The notes beneath the pieces are model-generated. The model worked only from the letters and a program-made list of their open reading frames with translations, was not told the DNA's origin and did not search any database. Of a stretch of DNA of 18,445 nucleotides, positions 1-6,801 are shown piece by piece. The stretch's first letter is position 1, and each line of letters starts with the position of its first letter. The DNA comes from JBCCFX01 sp039029515 (GTDB lineage: Bacteria > Planctomycetota > Phycisphaerae > Phycisphaerales > SM1A02), in the NCBI GenBank assembly GCA_039029515.1, contig JBCCFX010000065.1, positions 1-18,445 of the forward strand, written 5' to 3'. Position numbers and translations under genes: made by a program.

Positions 1-1
1 C

Positions 2-682
2 CCCGACGCTAGCTTCGCGCGTCTGGCGACCCAGAGTTTCCCAACGAACGAAGACAAAGCGCCGCCCCTTACCGCGCTCGGGACACTAGCCGGCCCAACG
101 GCTGATGCAAACCAGCCTTACCGTACTCGCGGTGAACTGTGGTCCAGAGGCTTCGTCCCGAACCGCGAGCCTAACGGCAAACTCCCCGCGCTTTGTAGGG
201 AAGTCCCAGGCTACGTCTTCGAACCAAAGGCTTGGCAATTACCAAAGCCCATAGAGACGCCGAACACTTCGGCTTCGCCCGGTGCTTCGCGTTCGAGCGC
301 ACCGACGCACGGTCTGAATTTGCAGGCAACCCGCCACCGGTTCCTAGGCGACGCACCGCTCGGCAATGCAGCCGACCGTCAGCGTACGAGCTACGAACTG
401 CTTTTGAGTCTAGACAAGTTCGCCTGGCTCGATCATCACCGGGTCTTCGACAGGGTCGTACTTCCGACGACGGTGCTGTTGGAGATGGGCGCTGCCATGG
501 TCGCGGCGACGCTTGGCAAGCCGGCGGTGTGTCTTAGGAGCTTTGTCTACCAGAGAGCGATCGTCATCCCGCCCGACGATCCGTTGTGGCTGCGCGCAAG
601 CTTGGATGGGGAGCAGCTCATATTCGAGTTGCCGACGAGGCTATCCGTCGGTCCGACGATCTCGATAGCGCGCCGAACATGA
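2..682 (+). CDS. Modular type I polyketide synthase fragment (AT end, linker, DH start), broken at both ends
   Basis: The frame is open from the left edge of the window, so the start lies outside. Around nt 140-235 it reads like the linker after an acyltransferase domain (GELWSRGF, then VPGYVFEPKAW, matching the usual VPLPTYPFxRxxYW). Next comes HRFLG, the counterpart of the HPLLG that opens a dehydratase. The dehydratase hot-dog fold then follows, with the catalytic His motif at nt 437-466 (HRVFDRVVLP, the family's HxxxGxxxxP with Asp for Gly). Only about 75 residues of a domain that normally runs near 280 are present. Similarity fades at about nt 625-640, and the rest of the frame to the TGA at 680-682 is antisense of the neighbouring gene. 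PKS modules extend acyl chains on a carrier protein; this piece alone cannot work. Rare codons (CTA, TTA, AGG) and four CTAG tetramers set it apart from the rest of the window. Confidence 0.75.
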   Translation, partial: PDASFARLATQSFPTNEDKAPPLTALGTLAGPTADANQPYRTRGELWSRGFVPNREPNGKLPALCREVPGYVFEPKAWQLPKPIETPNTSASPGASRSSAPTHGLNLQATRHRFLGDAPLGNAADRQRTSYELLLSLDKFAWLDHHRVFDRVVLPTTVLLEMGAAMVAATLGKPAVCLRSFVYQRAIVIPPDDPLWLRASLDGEQLIFELPTRLSVGPTISIARRT

Positions 683-2220
683 TCCTCGGCAATGTCGTAC
701 TCCTGCTCGCATGCGTGTAACCATGCCAGCCGGAGGCTCGTGGATGGATCATCCATCAACCCGATGCCGCCGCGACGAAGCGATGACGACAGCGTGTACA
801 GTCGTCGTGCTCGATCCGCGTACACGGACATGTCATCGGGTAATGGCTGCGGGTTCGTCGTCAGTACCGCCTGCCGGGGGATCGTGACTTTGCGGTCGTA
901 CTTATCGCCGGCGAAACGAAGTGACTTGACCGCCACGCTTTGAACGCCGAACAGTCCGATGATGATTGCACCGGCAAGGAACAGCATGCCGGGCTTCTGG
1001 ATCGAACCGCGATACTTCAATCGCCAGCGATGGAAGTTCACATTCTTCTGACGGAGGATGCGCCACGCGCGCCAGATGATGAACGTGCTGCATGCGGCGA
1101 CACCGGATGCGAAGAGCAACGGCAGCACGCCCGACCCGTAGACACCGCGCGACCCGTAGAAGCAGAGCGCAAAGATGACGAACATCGCGATCTCTTCAGG
1201 CCACGAGAGATCCCAGTTCGGCTTCACGCCTGTGGTCTTCGGTTTCCCTTTCAGGAGTCCGGGTTTTCCGAGGCCAAACGACAGCGCATCGTTCGGGCAG
1301 ACGCTGACGCAATCGAGGCACTTCATGCAGCCGGGATCGACAACCATGCCGAACTCGGCGACTTCCTCGTGTACGCGCACATTGGATGTGCAGACCGCGG
1401 TGCAATGGCCGCAGTGTTCGCAGTCATCGTTCACGCGAATGCGTCCGAATGCGTACTTGTCCAACGGCGCGAACATCCCGCCGTACGGGCAGCCATAGGT
1501 GCAATAGCCTTTCGCACCGAGGAAGTAGACGGTGGCGAAACCACAGATGAGCAGGAATGGCACACCGACGACCCAACCGGGAAATGTCTTCCAGAATTCA
1601 TCCTCGGACAAATGCCATTCACCCCGCAGTGGCGGCACACTGCTGGGAAGCGGAACGTTGAAGAAGCCGAAGAAGCCGCGCAAGGATGTGGTCAGACCGT
1701 GTTCAGCACCGAGCGAGCTTTCCATCCAACCAACGAGGGGCACGAGCCCGAAGCGATACGCGAGTGGCCAGACAAACATGTAGAGGCCAAGCAGCAGCGG
1801 GACGAGCATGAGCAAGCGCGCACGAAACGGCTTGGGGCGAAGGCCGACCTTCTTCAGCAGAATGCTGCACCAGTCCTGCAGCAGGACGACGTGACAACCC
1901 CAGCCACAGAACCACCGGCCGAGGATCATGGTCGAGAACAACGCGAGAACGAAGAAGATCGCACCGACGGTGATGACGCCATCGGTGACGGTCTGAATGG
2001 ACTCTGAAGGTTCGATCGGGGCGAGCGTCTTACCGCCACGTCCGCGCACAATGAGCCAATGGGCGATGTGTGCGAGGATGAGTCCCTGCACGATGAGCAG
2101 AACCGTGAATCGCCTCTTGCTCGACTTCGAGTGCTGCAGGCGCGGCGCTGCGGATGAGGCATCGACGACCGGTAGCGAGATGTTCTTCGACGTCGATGCG
2201 CTGCAACCCATGGTGTGCAT
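547..2220 (-). CDS. Membrane 4Fe-4S ferredoxin-type protein (CcoG/NapH/NosR-like), 3' end lost
   Basis: Probable membrane electron-transfer protein. Hydrophobic segments lie near residues 37-56, 80-101, 133-152, 214-234, 364-385 and 411-430. Two cytoplasmic-type cysteine motifs follow membrane helices (GRWFCGWGC at 101-109 and KGYCTYGCP at 237-245), as in the NapH/NosR/CcoG group. Two [4Fe-4S] ferredoxin clusters follow: Cys 267/270/273/277 and Cys 298/301/304/308. Residues about 490-523 resemble a TPR helix pair. The last 27 codons (550-630) are antisense of the PKS fragment, so the true stop is missing and the native protein was longer. The start is the ATG at 2220 or the one three codons later; neither has a clear ribosome binding site. 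Which oxidase or reductase it serves cannot be told, since no partner gene is present. Confidence 0.75.
   Translation of the reverse strand: MHTMGCSASTSKNISLPVVDASSAAPRLQHSKSSKRRFTVLLIVQGLILAHIAHWLIVRGRGGKTLAPIEPSESIQTVTDGVITVGAIFFVLALFSTMILGRWFCGWGCHVVLLQDWCSILLKKVGLRPKPFRARLLMLVPLLLGLYMFVWPLAYRFGLVPLVGWMESSLGAEHGLTTSLRGFFGFFNVPLPSSVPPLRGEWHLSEDEFWKTFPGWVVGVPFLLICGFATVYFLGAKGYCTYGCPYGGMFAPLDKYAFGRIRVNDDCEHCGHCTAVCTSNVRVHEEVAEFGMVVDPGCMKCLDCVSVCPNDALSFGLGKPGLLKGKPKTTGVKPNWDLSWPEEIAMFVIFALCFYGSRGVYGSGVLPLLFASGVAACSTFIIWRAWRILRQKNVNFHRWRLKYRGSIQKPGMLFLAGAIIIGLFGVQSVAVKSLRFAGDKYDRKVTIPRQAVLTTNPQPLPDDMSVYADRARRLYTLSSSLRRGGIGLMDDPSTSLRLAWLHACEQEYDIAEDHVRRAIEIVGPTDSLVGNSNMSCSPSKLARSHNGSSGGMTIALW
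625..645. other. Junction between two truncated, converging genes
   Basis: The plus-strand PKS reading frame loses family resemblance here, while the minus-strand 4Fe-4S protein gene loses its natural C-terminus at the same place. No inverted repeat, duplication or insertion-sequence end is visible at the boundary. The exact base cannot be fixed by eye. An assembly chimera and a genuine illegitimate recombination would look the same. Confidence 0.6.
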
Positions 2221-2250
2221 GGTATGTGAGCGGGACGCAGACAGCTATGA

Positions 2251-2313
2251 GCTGTTGGCTGTTGGCTGTTGGCTGTTGGCTGTTGGCTGTTGGCTGTTGG
2301 CTGTTGGCTGTTG
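2251..2313. repeat. Nine perfect tandem copies of GCTGTTG (7 bp)
   Basis: The heptamer GCTGTTG is repeated nine times without a mismatch over 63 bp. It starts 31 bp upstream of the ATG of the 4Fe-4S protein gene, so on the minus strand it lies in that gene's 5' leader or promoter spacer. Perfect short arrays of this kind expand and contract by slippage. A unit not divisible by three would shift any frame through it, and between promoter elements it would change spacing. Confidence 0.95.
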
Positions 2314-2322
2314 GAGAAGATC

Positions 2323-2458
2323 GTAGGGCAGGCTTGCCAGCCTGCCGACGGTTTTGCCGTCGTCGCTTGATGGCACGAGATGGCCCGCGCTGGCGCTTGG
2401 GCCTCGCTCATGATGACGATGAACGGTCGACCGCCGGGTTCAGCAGAACCCGGCCTAC
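2323..2458. repeat. REPIN-like doublet A: GTAG-hairpin ... hairpin-CTAC
   Basis: The left arm is GTAG (2323-2326) followed by an 8-bp stem with a 4-nt loop (2327-2346). The right arm is the mirror image: an 8-bp stem with a 6-nt loop (2433-2454) followed by CTAC (2455-2458). A smaller hairpin (2346-2362) and the palindrome CGGTCGACCG (2424-2433) lie just inside. GTAG directly 5' of a GC-rich palindrome is the hallmark of REP sequences, and two in inverted order make a REPIN. The two stems differ in sequence but keep the same geometry. No RAYT transposase is in the window. Confidence 0.65.
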
Positions 2459-2512
2459 AGCTGACTATCTCCCAGAACCCACCACCTGAAACCCAGGACA
2501 GGATTCCCGAAT

Positions 2513-2546
2513 CCAAAACAACCGCCCCGACCAATGGCCGGGGCGG
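2513..2546 (-). terminator. Rho-independent terminator of the sigma factor gene
   Basis: On the minus strand an 8-bp all-GC stem (2539-2546 with 2522-2529) encloses a 9-nt loop. It is followed by the T-rich run TTGTTTTGG (2513-2521). It lies 52 bp beyond the sigma gene stop codon. Confidence 0.75.
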
Positions 2547-2597
2547 GGAGTTGCGGAGACATCGAAGCGTCTCTCGAATATCGGATACAGACGTCGA

Positions 2598-3653
2598 TCA
2601 GTTCACGGTCGGCGTCGGCGTGGCTTCATCTTCCGAGCCGTCGCCGCGAGCCTTGCGGAACGTGCTTTCTTCGAACGCCACGCGGATCTTCTCCAACGCC
2701 TTGTTCTGAATCTGGCGAACACGTTCCTTCGTCACGCCAATGATCTGGCCAACCTGCTCGAGCGTGAGCGGCGAGACATCATCATTGCCGTCGATGCCGA
2801 ACCGGTGATGAATCACCGTCTGTTCGATATCCGACAGGAGCGCGTTGTTCGACTGCACGATCGTCTTCACCTCGTCAGCGCACTCTTCCTCGTAGGTCTT
2901 GCGCACCGTTTCCAGGTGATTGGACTTCTCCATCGACGGATCGAAGTCGGTCGGGAACCGCTGACGATACTTGCTGAGCTTCATACCCTGTCGGCTGAAT
3001 GCCTTCAGGATTGCCCGGCACGCGTAGGTGCTGAACTTGAAGCCTCGCGCACAGTCAAACTTATCGATCGAACGCAGCAACGCCATGTTGCCTTCGCTGA
3101 CGAGATCCGCGAAATCGACCTCACTCATGCGGGTGCGTTTGGCCATTGCCAGCACCAGTGCGAGGTTGGTTTCGGCGATCTGCTCGCGGTAGCCAGTCGA
3201 CGTGCGATACCAGCGCAGGAGTTCCTGCGCCTGCTCGTCGGTCGGATCACCCGAGCCGATTTCTTCCTGAAGGAGGCCGACGCGATACCGCGCGTAGTTG
3301 TACTGCGTAAACAGCACGCGCTCTTCGTCGGCGGTGAGGAGCACCGAGCCGGTGCTCTTCATGTTGACCGGCTTGGACGGCGAAAGGTCGTCCATGAGCG
3401 GTCGATACCACGCGACGTCAGGCCGGGCGATATCCGGCGCGTCCTCGTAGATGTTGAATTCTGCATCGGTCTCGTAGAACGCCGGGTTATCGATGAAGTC
3501 GATGGGCGTCGAAAGAATCTTCTGCACCAACGCTTCATCGGCCGACGAAAGACCGGCGCGAGCACGGCCGCCACGCGTCGACAGGACCACGCGGCCTTGT
3601 CGTTTGCGAAGGCGATCGAGCGGACTGTCATTGCCGATCATGTTGTGAAGCAT
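2598..3653 (-). CDS. RNA polymerase sigma-70 family factor, divergent
   Basis: Directs RNA polymerase to promoters. From the chosen ATG at 3653 (351 aa), a region 1.2-like helix lies at about 105-130. Region 2 lies at about 158-225, with the core-binding stretch LVSEGNMALLRSIDKFD. Region 4 lies at about 271-328, with the helix-turn-helix VTKERVRQIQNKALEKIR. The KFSTY signature is intact, but the next residues are ACRAILKAFSR where primary sigmas have ATWWIRQAITR. The two tryptophans that help open the -10 element are thus Arg213 and Ala214, and the -12-contacting Gln is Lys217. The gene is therefore probably an alternative factor, or a lineage-specific variant with altered promoter preference. 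The open frame extends to a GTG at 3710, but 3653 has AGGA at a suitable distance. It is monocistronic, with its own terminator. Confidence 0.88.
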   Translation of the reverse strand: MLHNMIGNDSPLDRLRKRQGRVVLSTRGGRARAGLSSADEALVQKILSTPIDFIDNPAFYETDAEFNIYEDAPDIARPDVAWYRPLMDDLSPSKPVNMKSTGSVLLTADEERVLFTQYNYARYRVGLLQEEIGSGDPTDEQAQELLRWYRTSTGYREQIAETNLALVLAMAKRTRMSEVDFADLVSEGNMALLRSIDKFDCARGFKFSTYACRAILKAFSRQGMKLSKYRQRFPTDFDPSMEKSNHLETVRKTYEEECADEVKTIVQSNNALLSDIEQTVIHHRFGIDGNDDVSPLTLEQVGQIIGVTKERVRQIQNKALEKIRVAFEESTFRKARGDGSEDEATPTPTVN

Positions 3654-3905
3654 GTCACTCTGTCCTGGTGGTTGGCGTGCGGTTCGTGCCTTGTTGCACG
3701 TTTGCCGCACTCCTCATCCCGCCACCGGTGCGAGGCCCGTTGCCCCGCTGTCTACCCGGACACGAACGGATTCGCGTCCATCCGAATCAACGATTCGTTT
3801 TCCCACGATTGTTTCCGGAATTCGTGAAGAAAATCACAATGTCTGTCCGGAAATCTATTGTTTTCAATGTGTTTACGCCCGAAACGGGCAAATGTTTTCA
3901 CCTGA

Positions 3906-3920
3906 TTAGAAGGATTCTAA
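3906..3920 (-). promoter_or_regulatory. Palindrome TTAGAA-N3-TTCTAA over a -10-like TAGAAT, upstream of the sigma gene
   Basis: A perfect 6+3+6 inverted repeat sits in the AT-rich block 3780-3935, the least GC-rich stretch of the window. On the minus strand it contains TAGAAT (3914-3919), five of six matches to TATAAT. No convincing -35 box lies 16-18 bp upstream. If used, transcription would begin about 250 nt before the sigma start codon, leaving a long leader that includes a small GCCCG-AAA-CGGGC hairpin (3878-3890). Confidence 0.35.
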
Positions 3921-3952
3921 GAAAATTTGCCCCGACCCCGCCTTAGCGCACG

Positions 3953-3980
3953 AAAACGCCGATTCCAGGAAGGATCGGCG
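3953..3980 (-). terminator. Terminator downstream of ndk
   Basis: On the minus strand the stem CGCCGAT/ATCGGCG (3974-3980 with 3957-3963) has a 10-nt loop and is followed by TTTT (3953-3956). It lies about 155 bp past the ndk stop, beyond REPIN-like doublet B. Confidence 0.6.
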
Positions 3981-4020
3981 GAGTTCTGAGTCGTGGGTTG
4001 TGAGTCCCGGGAGAAGGAGC

Positions 4021-4091
4021 GTAGGGCGGCTTTACCAAGCCGCCTGAGCGAGTCGTTCGATTCGTGCGGCGGACAAGTGTGTCCGCCCTAC
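4021..4091. repeat. REPIN-like doublet B: GTAG-hairpin ... hairpin-CTAC
   Basis: The left arm is GTAG (4021-4024) plus an 8-bp stem with a TACC loop (4025-4044). The right arm is an 8-bp stem with a 4-nt loop (4068-4087) plus CTAC (4088-4091). The arms are separated by 23 nt. The architecture matches doublet A at 2323-2458, although the stems differ in sequence while staying fully paired. It lies in the ndk 3' region, between the stop codon and the terminator. Confidence 0.7.
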
Positions 4092-4133
4092 GATTCGACG
4101 CACGACTCAGTACCCCTCACCCGGAACGCTTCG

Positions 4134-4604
4134 TTACTCCGGGTCGCCGCCTGACATGTCGTAGACCCAGCCGGTGATCGCACGATCGTGCTCGATCACA
4201 CCGCCGTCGGCGAAGAACAGTCCGAGTTCACGGGCTGCCGCTTCCGGACTGTCGGAGCCGTGGATCAGGTTGAAGCTGTTGGACACGCCGAAATCGCCTC
4301 GAATGGTACCCGGATCGGCCTTGGAGCCGAACGTCGCACCCATCATTTTGCGGCTGATCTCAATCGCGCCGACGCCACGCAGCGCCAGCACAATCACCGG
4401 CGAGCTGGTCATGAACCGAACAAGGCCGTCGTAGAACGGCTTGCCCTGATGATCCTTGTAGTGCGTCGCCGCGAGATCCTGGCTGATCTGCATCATCTTC
4501 GCGCCAACGATCTGCAGGCCCTTCTGCTCGAAGCGGGAAATGATCTGGCCGCACAGGCCGCGCTGGACGGCATCGGGCTTCAGGATGATGAGCGTGGTTT
4601 CCAT
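4134..4604 (-). CDS. ndk: Nucleoside diphosphate kinase
   Basis: Transfers the gamma phosphate of ATP to nucleoside diphosphates through a phosphohistidine, balancing NTP and dNTP pools. The protein is 156 aa, slightly longer than the common 140-150 because of a short C-terminal tail. It opens with the family start TLIILKPDAVQRG (Lys9 contacts phosphate) and carries the active-site motif NLIHGSDS with His115. The ATG at 4604 fits the family N-terminus; an open extension to 4655 lacks homology. No strong ribosome binding site is visible. It is divergent from the topoisomerase VI operon across 284 bp and is probably transcribed alone. Confidence 0.96.
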   Translation of the reverse strand: METTLIILKPDAVQRGLCGQIISRFEQKGLQIVGAKMMQISQDLAATHYKDHQGKPFYDGLVRFMTSSPVIVLALRGVGAIEISRKMMGATFGSKADPGTIRGDFGVSNSFNLIHGSDSPEAAARELGLFFADGGVIEHDRAITGWVYDMSGGDPE

Positions 4605-4888
4605 CGGTTTCGTCTCGTCGTTTCTTGGGGGACCATCACGCCGCACGGCGCGCACGGGGGCGGAAGGGTAGCAGATGAAAGGGATGAGGTGTTCGGGATT
4701 CGGGATGCGGATTCAGAGTTAGGTCACGTCGCCCTGTACCCACAACCCGAATCCCAGAGCCCATAGCCCATGGCCCACCGCCCACCGCCTCTTCCTCGTG
4801 CTCCAACCCCTTACGCGCCGATCGGATAAGGTGACGACGGGCGGTCAAACGCCCGTATTGACTCCATGATGCCACGGAAGGCAGACGC
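4605..4888. other. Divergent intergenic region, ndk / topVIB
   Basis: This stretch has no gene. It contains a perfect 10-nt inverted repeat (4695-4704 with 4746-4755) within slippage-like runs of GGGATTCGGG type, and a 7-bp stem with a 6-nt loop (4837-4856) just before topVIB. GGAAGG at 4876-4881 is a good ribosome binding site for topVIB. I see no convincing -35/-10 pair for either gene. Confidence 0.55.
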
Positions 4889-6781
4889 ATGACCACGACC
4901 CTCTCCCCCGCCAAGGATCCCATGGCCAAGACGACATCGAAGGCCGGCTCGACACGCTCACGCTCCCGGAATCGGGCGACGGCGGAGAGCATGGCAAGCA
5001 AGCAGCGTGAAATCTCCGTCTCGGAGTTCTTCGCAAAGAACCGCCACCTGCTCGGCTTTGACAACAAACGCAAGGCGATGCTCACCACGGTGAAAGAAGC
5101 CGTGGACAACGCCCTCGATGCCTGCGAAGAAGCAGGCATCCTGCCGGACCTCTTCATCGGCGTCCTGCAGATCAGCGAAACGCGCTTCAAGATCACCATC
5201 CGTGACAACGGACCGGGCATCGTGCGCGCCCAGATCGACAACATCTTCGGCAAGCTGCTCTACGGCTCGAAGTTCCACCGCATGAAGATGTCGCGTGGCC
5301 AGCAGGGCATCGGCATCTCCGCCGCCGGCATGTACGGCCTGATGACCACCGGCAAGCCGCTGCTGATCATCTCCAAGACATCAAAGCGCAAACCTGCGCA
5401 CGAAGTCGTGCTGAAGATCGACACGCGGAAGAACAAGCCGGAGATCGTCAGCGATCAGGAACACCCTGAAGATGATGTCCTGTTCCCTGATGGTCACGGC
5501 ACGCAGGTGATCATCGAACTGGAAGGTCGGTACCAGAAGGGCAAACAGTCGATCGACGAGTATCTGGAGCAGACGGCGATCGCGAATCCGCATGCGCGCA
5601 TCACGTATGTCAATCCGAACAACGAGACGATCGAGTTTCCCCGCGCGGTTGATGAACTCCCCGAGGAACCGATCGAGATCAAGCCGCACCCGAAGGGCAT
5701 TGAACTCGGCACGTTGATTCAGATGCTCGAGCGGACCGAGGCCTCGCAGGTTGGCGCGTTTCTGCAGAACGATTTCTGCCGCGTCGGACCGGGCAAGGCG
5801 AAGGACATCTGTGGGAAAGCCGGCATCACGAACCGCACGTGGATCAAGAACATTGGCCACGGCGAAGCGGAGAAGATCTACAACGCGATTCAGGAGGTCA
5901 AGCTCACCGGGCCGCCCACCAACTGTCTCGTCCCGATCGGATCGCGCGCGTTGCTTGCCGGCCTGCTCAAGGAAGTCAAAGCGGAGTTCTTCGCGGCATC
6001 GACCCGACCACCAGCGGTGTATCGCGGCAATCCGTTTCAGATTGAAGTGGCGATCGCATATGGCGGCGCGATGGCTGGCGATGAGTCCGCTCGTGTGCTG
6101 CGGTTCGCGAACCGTGTCCCGCTGCTCTACCAGCAATCGGCATGCAGTTCGTTCAAAGCCGTGACGGAGACGTCGTGGAAGAACTACAACCTGCAGCAGC
6201 CGCGCGGCGGCGTGCCGACCGGACCGCTGGTGATCCTCGTGCACATGGCGAGCGTCTGGGTGCCATTTACAAGCGAGTCGAAGGAAGCGATCGCGGATTA
6301 CGACGAGATCCGCAAGGAGATGAAGCTCGGCCTGAAGGAATGCGGGCGCAAACTCGGGACATATCTCCGTCGACGTAAACGCATGAAACGCGAAGCGGAA
6401 CGGCGAAGCGTCTTCGAGCGATACATTGGCGAGATCGCGCAGTCACTGTCGGATATCACCGGCGAGGAACCTTCGCCGATCTACGATGCGCTGCTCGAGC
6501 AAGCGCGACAGCGAACAGAAGAAGCCGACCATCAACTCGATGAAGATGGCAACGTGATCGATGACGGCGGCCGCCTTGCTGCCGACGAGGATGTGATCAT
6601 CATCGACAATGCGGTTTCAGTGGAGAACGGCGATGACGATGCAGACACACCGACAGGTGATCTGCTGTTCGAAGATGCCTCGCCGCCCGCGCCGGCGCCG
6701 ACAAAGAAGCGCGTCACGACCCGGAAGCGCGTGACGAAGAAGAAAGTGCGACGAAAGAAGACGACGACGCGCCGATCCTGA
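4889..6781 (+). CDS. top6B: DNA topoisomerase VI subunit B (ATPase)
   Basis: ATP-binding subunit of the A2B2 type IIB topoisomerase, which relaxes and decatenates DNA by double-strand passage. The GHKL fold is complete: N-box with Glu70 and Asn74 (EAVDNALDACEEAG), G1 DNGPG at 106-110, G2 GQQGIGISAAG at 137-147. A helix-two-turn-helix-like segment lies at about 270-315. The transducer domain carries VWVPFTSESKEAIA with the switch lysine at 465. The first 35 residues are a Ser/Thr/Arg-rich leader. Residues 540-605 are acidic and low in complexity, and the last 25 are almost all Lys/Arg/Thr. At 630 aa it is longer than typical archaeal subunits, mainly through these tails. The start at 4889 follows GGAAGG by 7 nt; an in-frame ATG at 4922 is an alternative. 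topVIA follows after 20 bp. Confidence 0.95.
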   Translation: MTTTLSPAKDPMAKTTSKAGSTRSRSRNRATAESMASKQREISVSEFFAKNRHLLGFDNKRKAMLTTVKEAVDNALDACEEAGILPDLFIGVLQISETRFKITIRDNGPGIVRAQIDNIFGKLLYGSKFHRMKMSRGQQGIGISAAGMYGLMTTGKPLLIISKTSKRKPAHEVVLKIDTRKNKPEIVSDQEHPEDDVLFPDGHGTQVIIELEGRYQKGKQSIDEYLEQTAIANPHARITYVNPNNETIEFPRAVDELPEEPIEIKPHPKGIELGTLIQMLERTEASQVGAFLQNDFCRVGPGKAKDICGKAGITNRTWIKNIGHGEAEKIYNAIQEVKLTGPPTNCLVPIGSRALLAGLLKEVKAEFFAASTRPPAVYRGNPFQIEVAIAYGGAMAGDESARVLRFANRVPLLYQQSACSSFKAVTETSWKNYNLQQPRGGVPTGPLVILVHMASVWVPFTSESKEAIADYDEIRKEMKLGLKECGRKLGTYLRRRKRMKREAERRSVFERYIGEIAQSLSDITGEEPSPIYDALLEQARQRTEEADHQLDEDGNVIDDGGRLAADEDVIIIDNAVSVENGDDDADTPTGDLLFEDASPPAPAPTKKRVTTRKRVTKKKVRRKKTTTRRS

Positions 6782-6801
6782 GGACGCGACGAGAAATCAC
6801 G

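Noticed and set aside
625..645. Insertion sequence or attachment site at the PKS junction
   Set aside because: No inverted repeats, target duplication, tRNA end or integrase/transposase coding sequence is visible around the join.
940..2007. Long plus-strand open frame opposite the 4Fe-4S protein gene
   Set aside because: It is the antisense shadow of a gene with clear cysteine motifs and membrane helices; the translation is charged and has no recognisable domain.
2251..2313. CRISPR array
   Set aside because: Units are 7 bp and directly adjacent with no spacers; no cas genes nearby.
1926..2534. Minus-strand frame with heptapeptide repeats (SQQPTAN)
   Set aside because: The repeats are only the translation of the GCTGTTG array, and the frame overlaps the real gene and the REPIN-like element.
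3878..3890. Terminator at the GCCCG-AAA-CGGGC hairpin
   Set aside because: The stem is only 5 bp and no T-run follows on either strand.
3668..3946. Possible small plus-strand protein in the sigma upstream region
   Set aside because: No ribosome binding site or family resemblance; it runs through the promoter-like AT-rich block and the palindrome.
5381..6244. Minus-strand open frame of 287 codons opposite topVIB
   Set aside because: It is the shadow of the H2TH and transducer coding sequence, rich in Arg and Leu without motifs.
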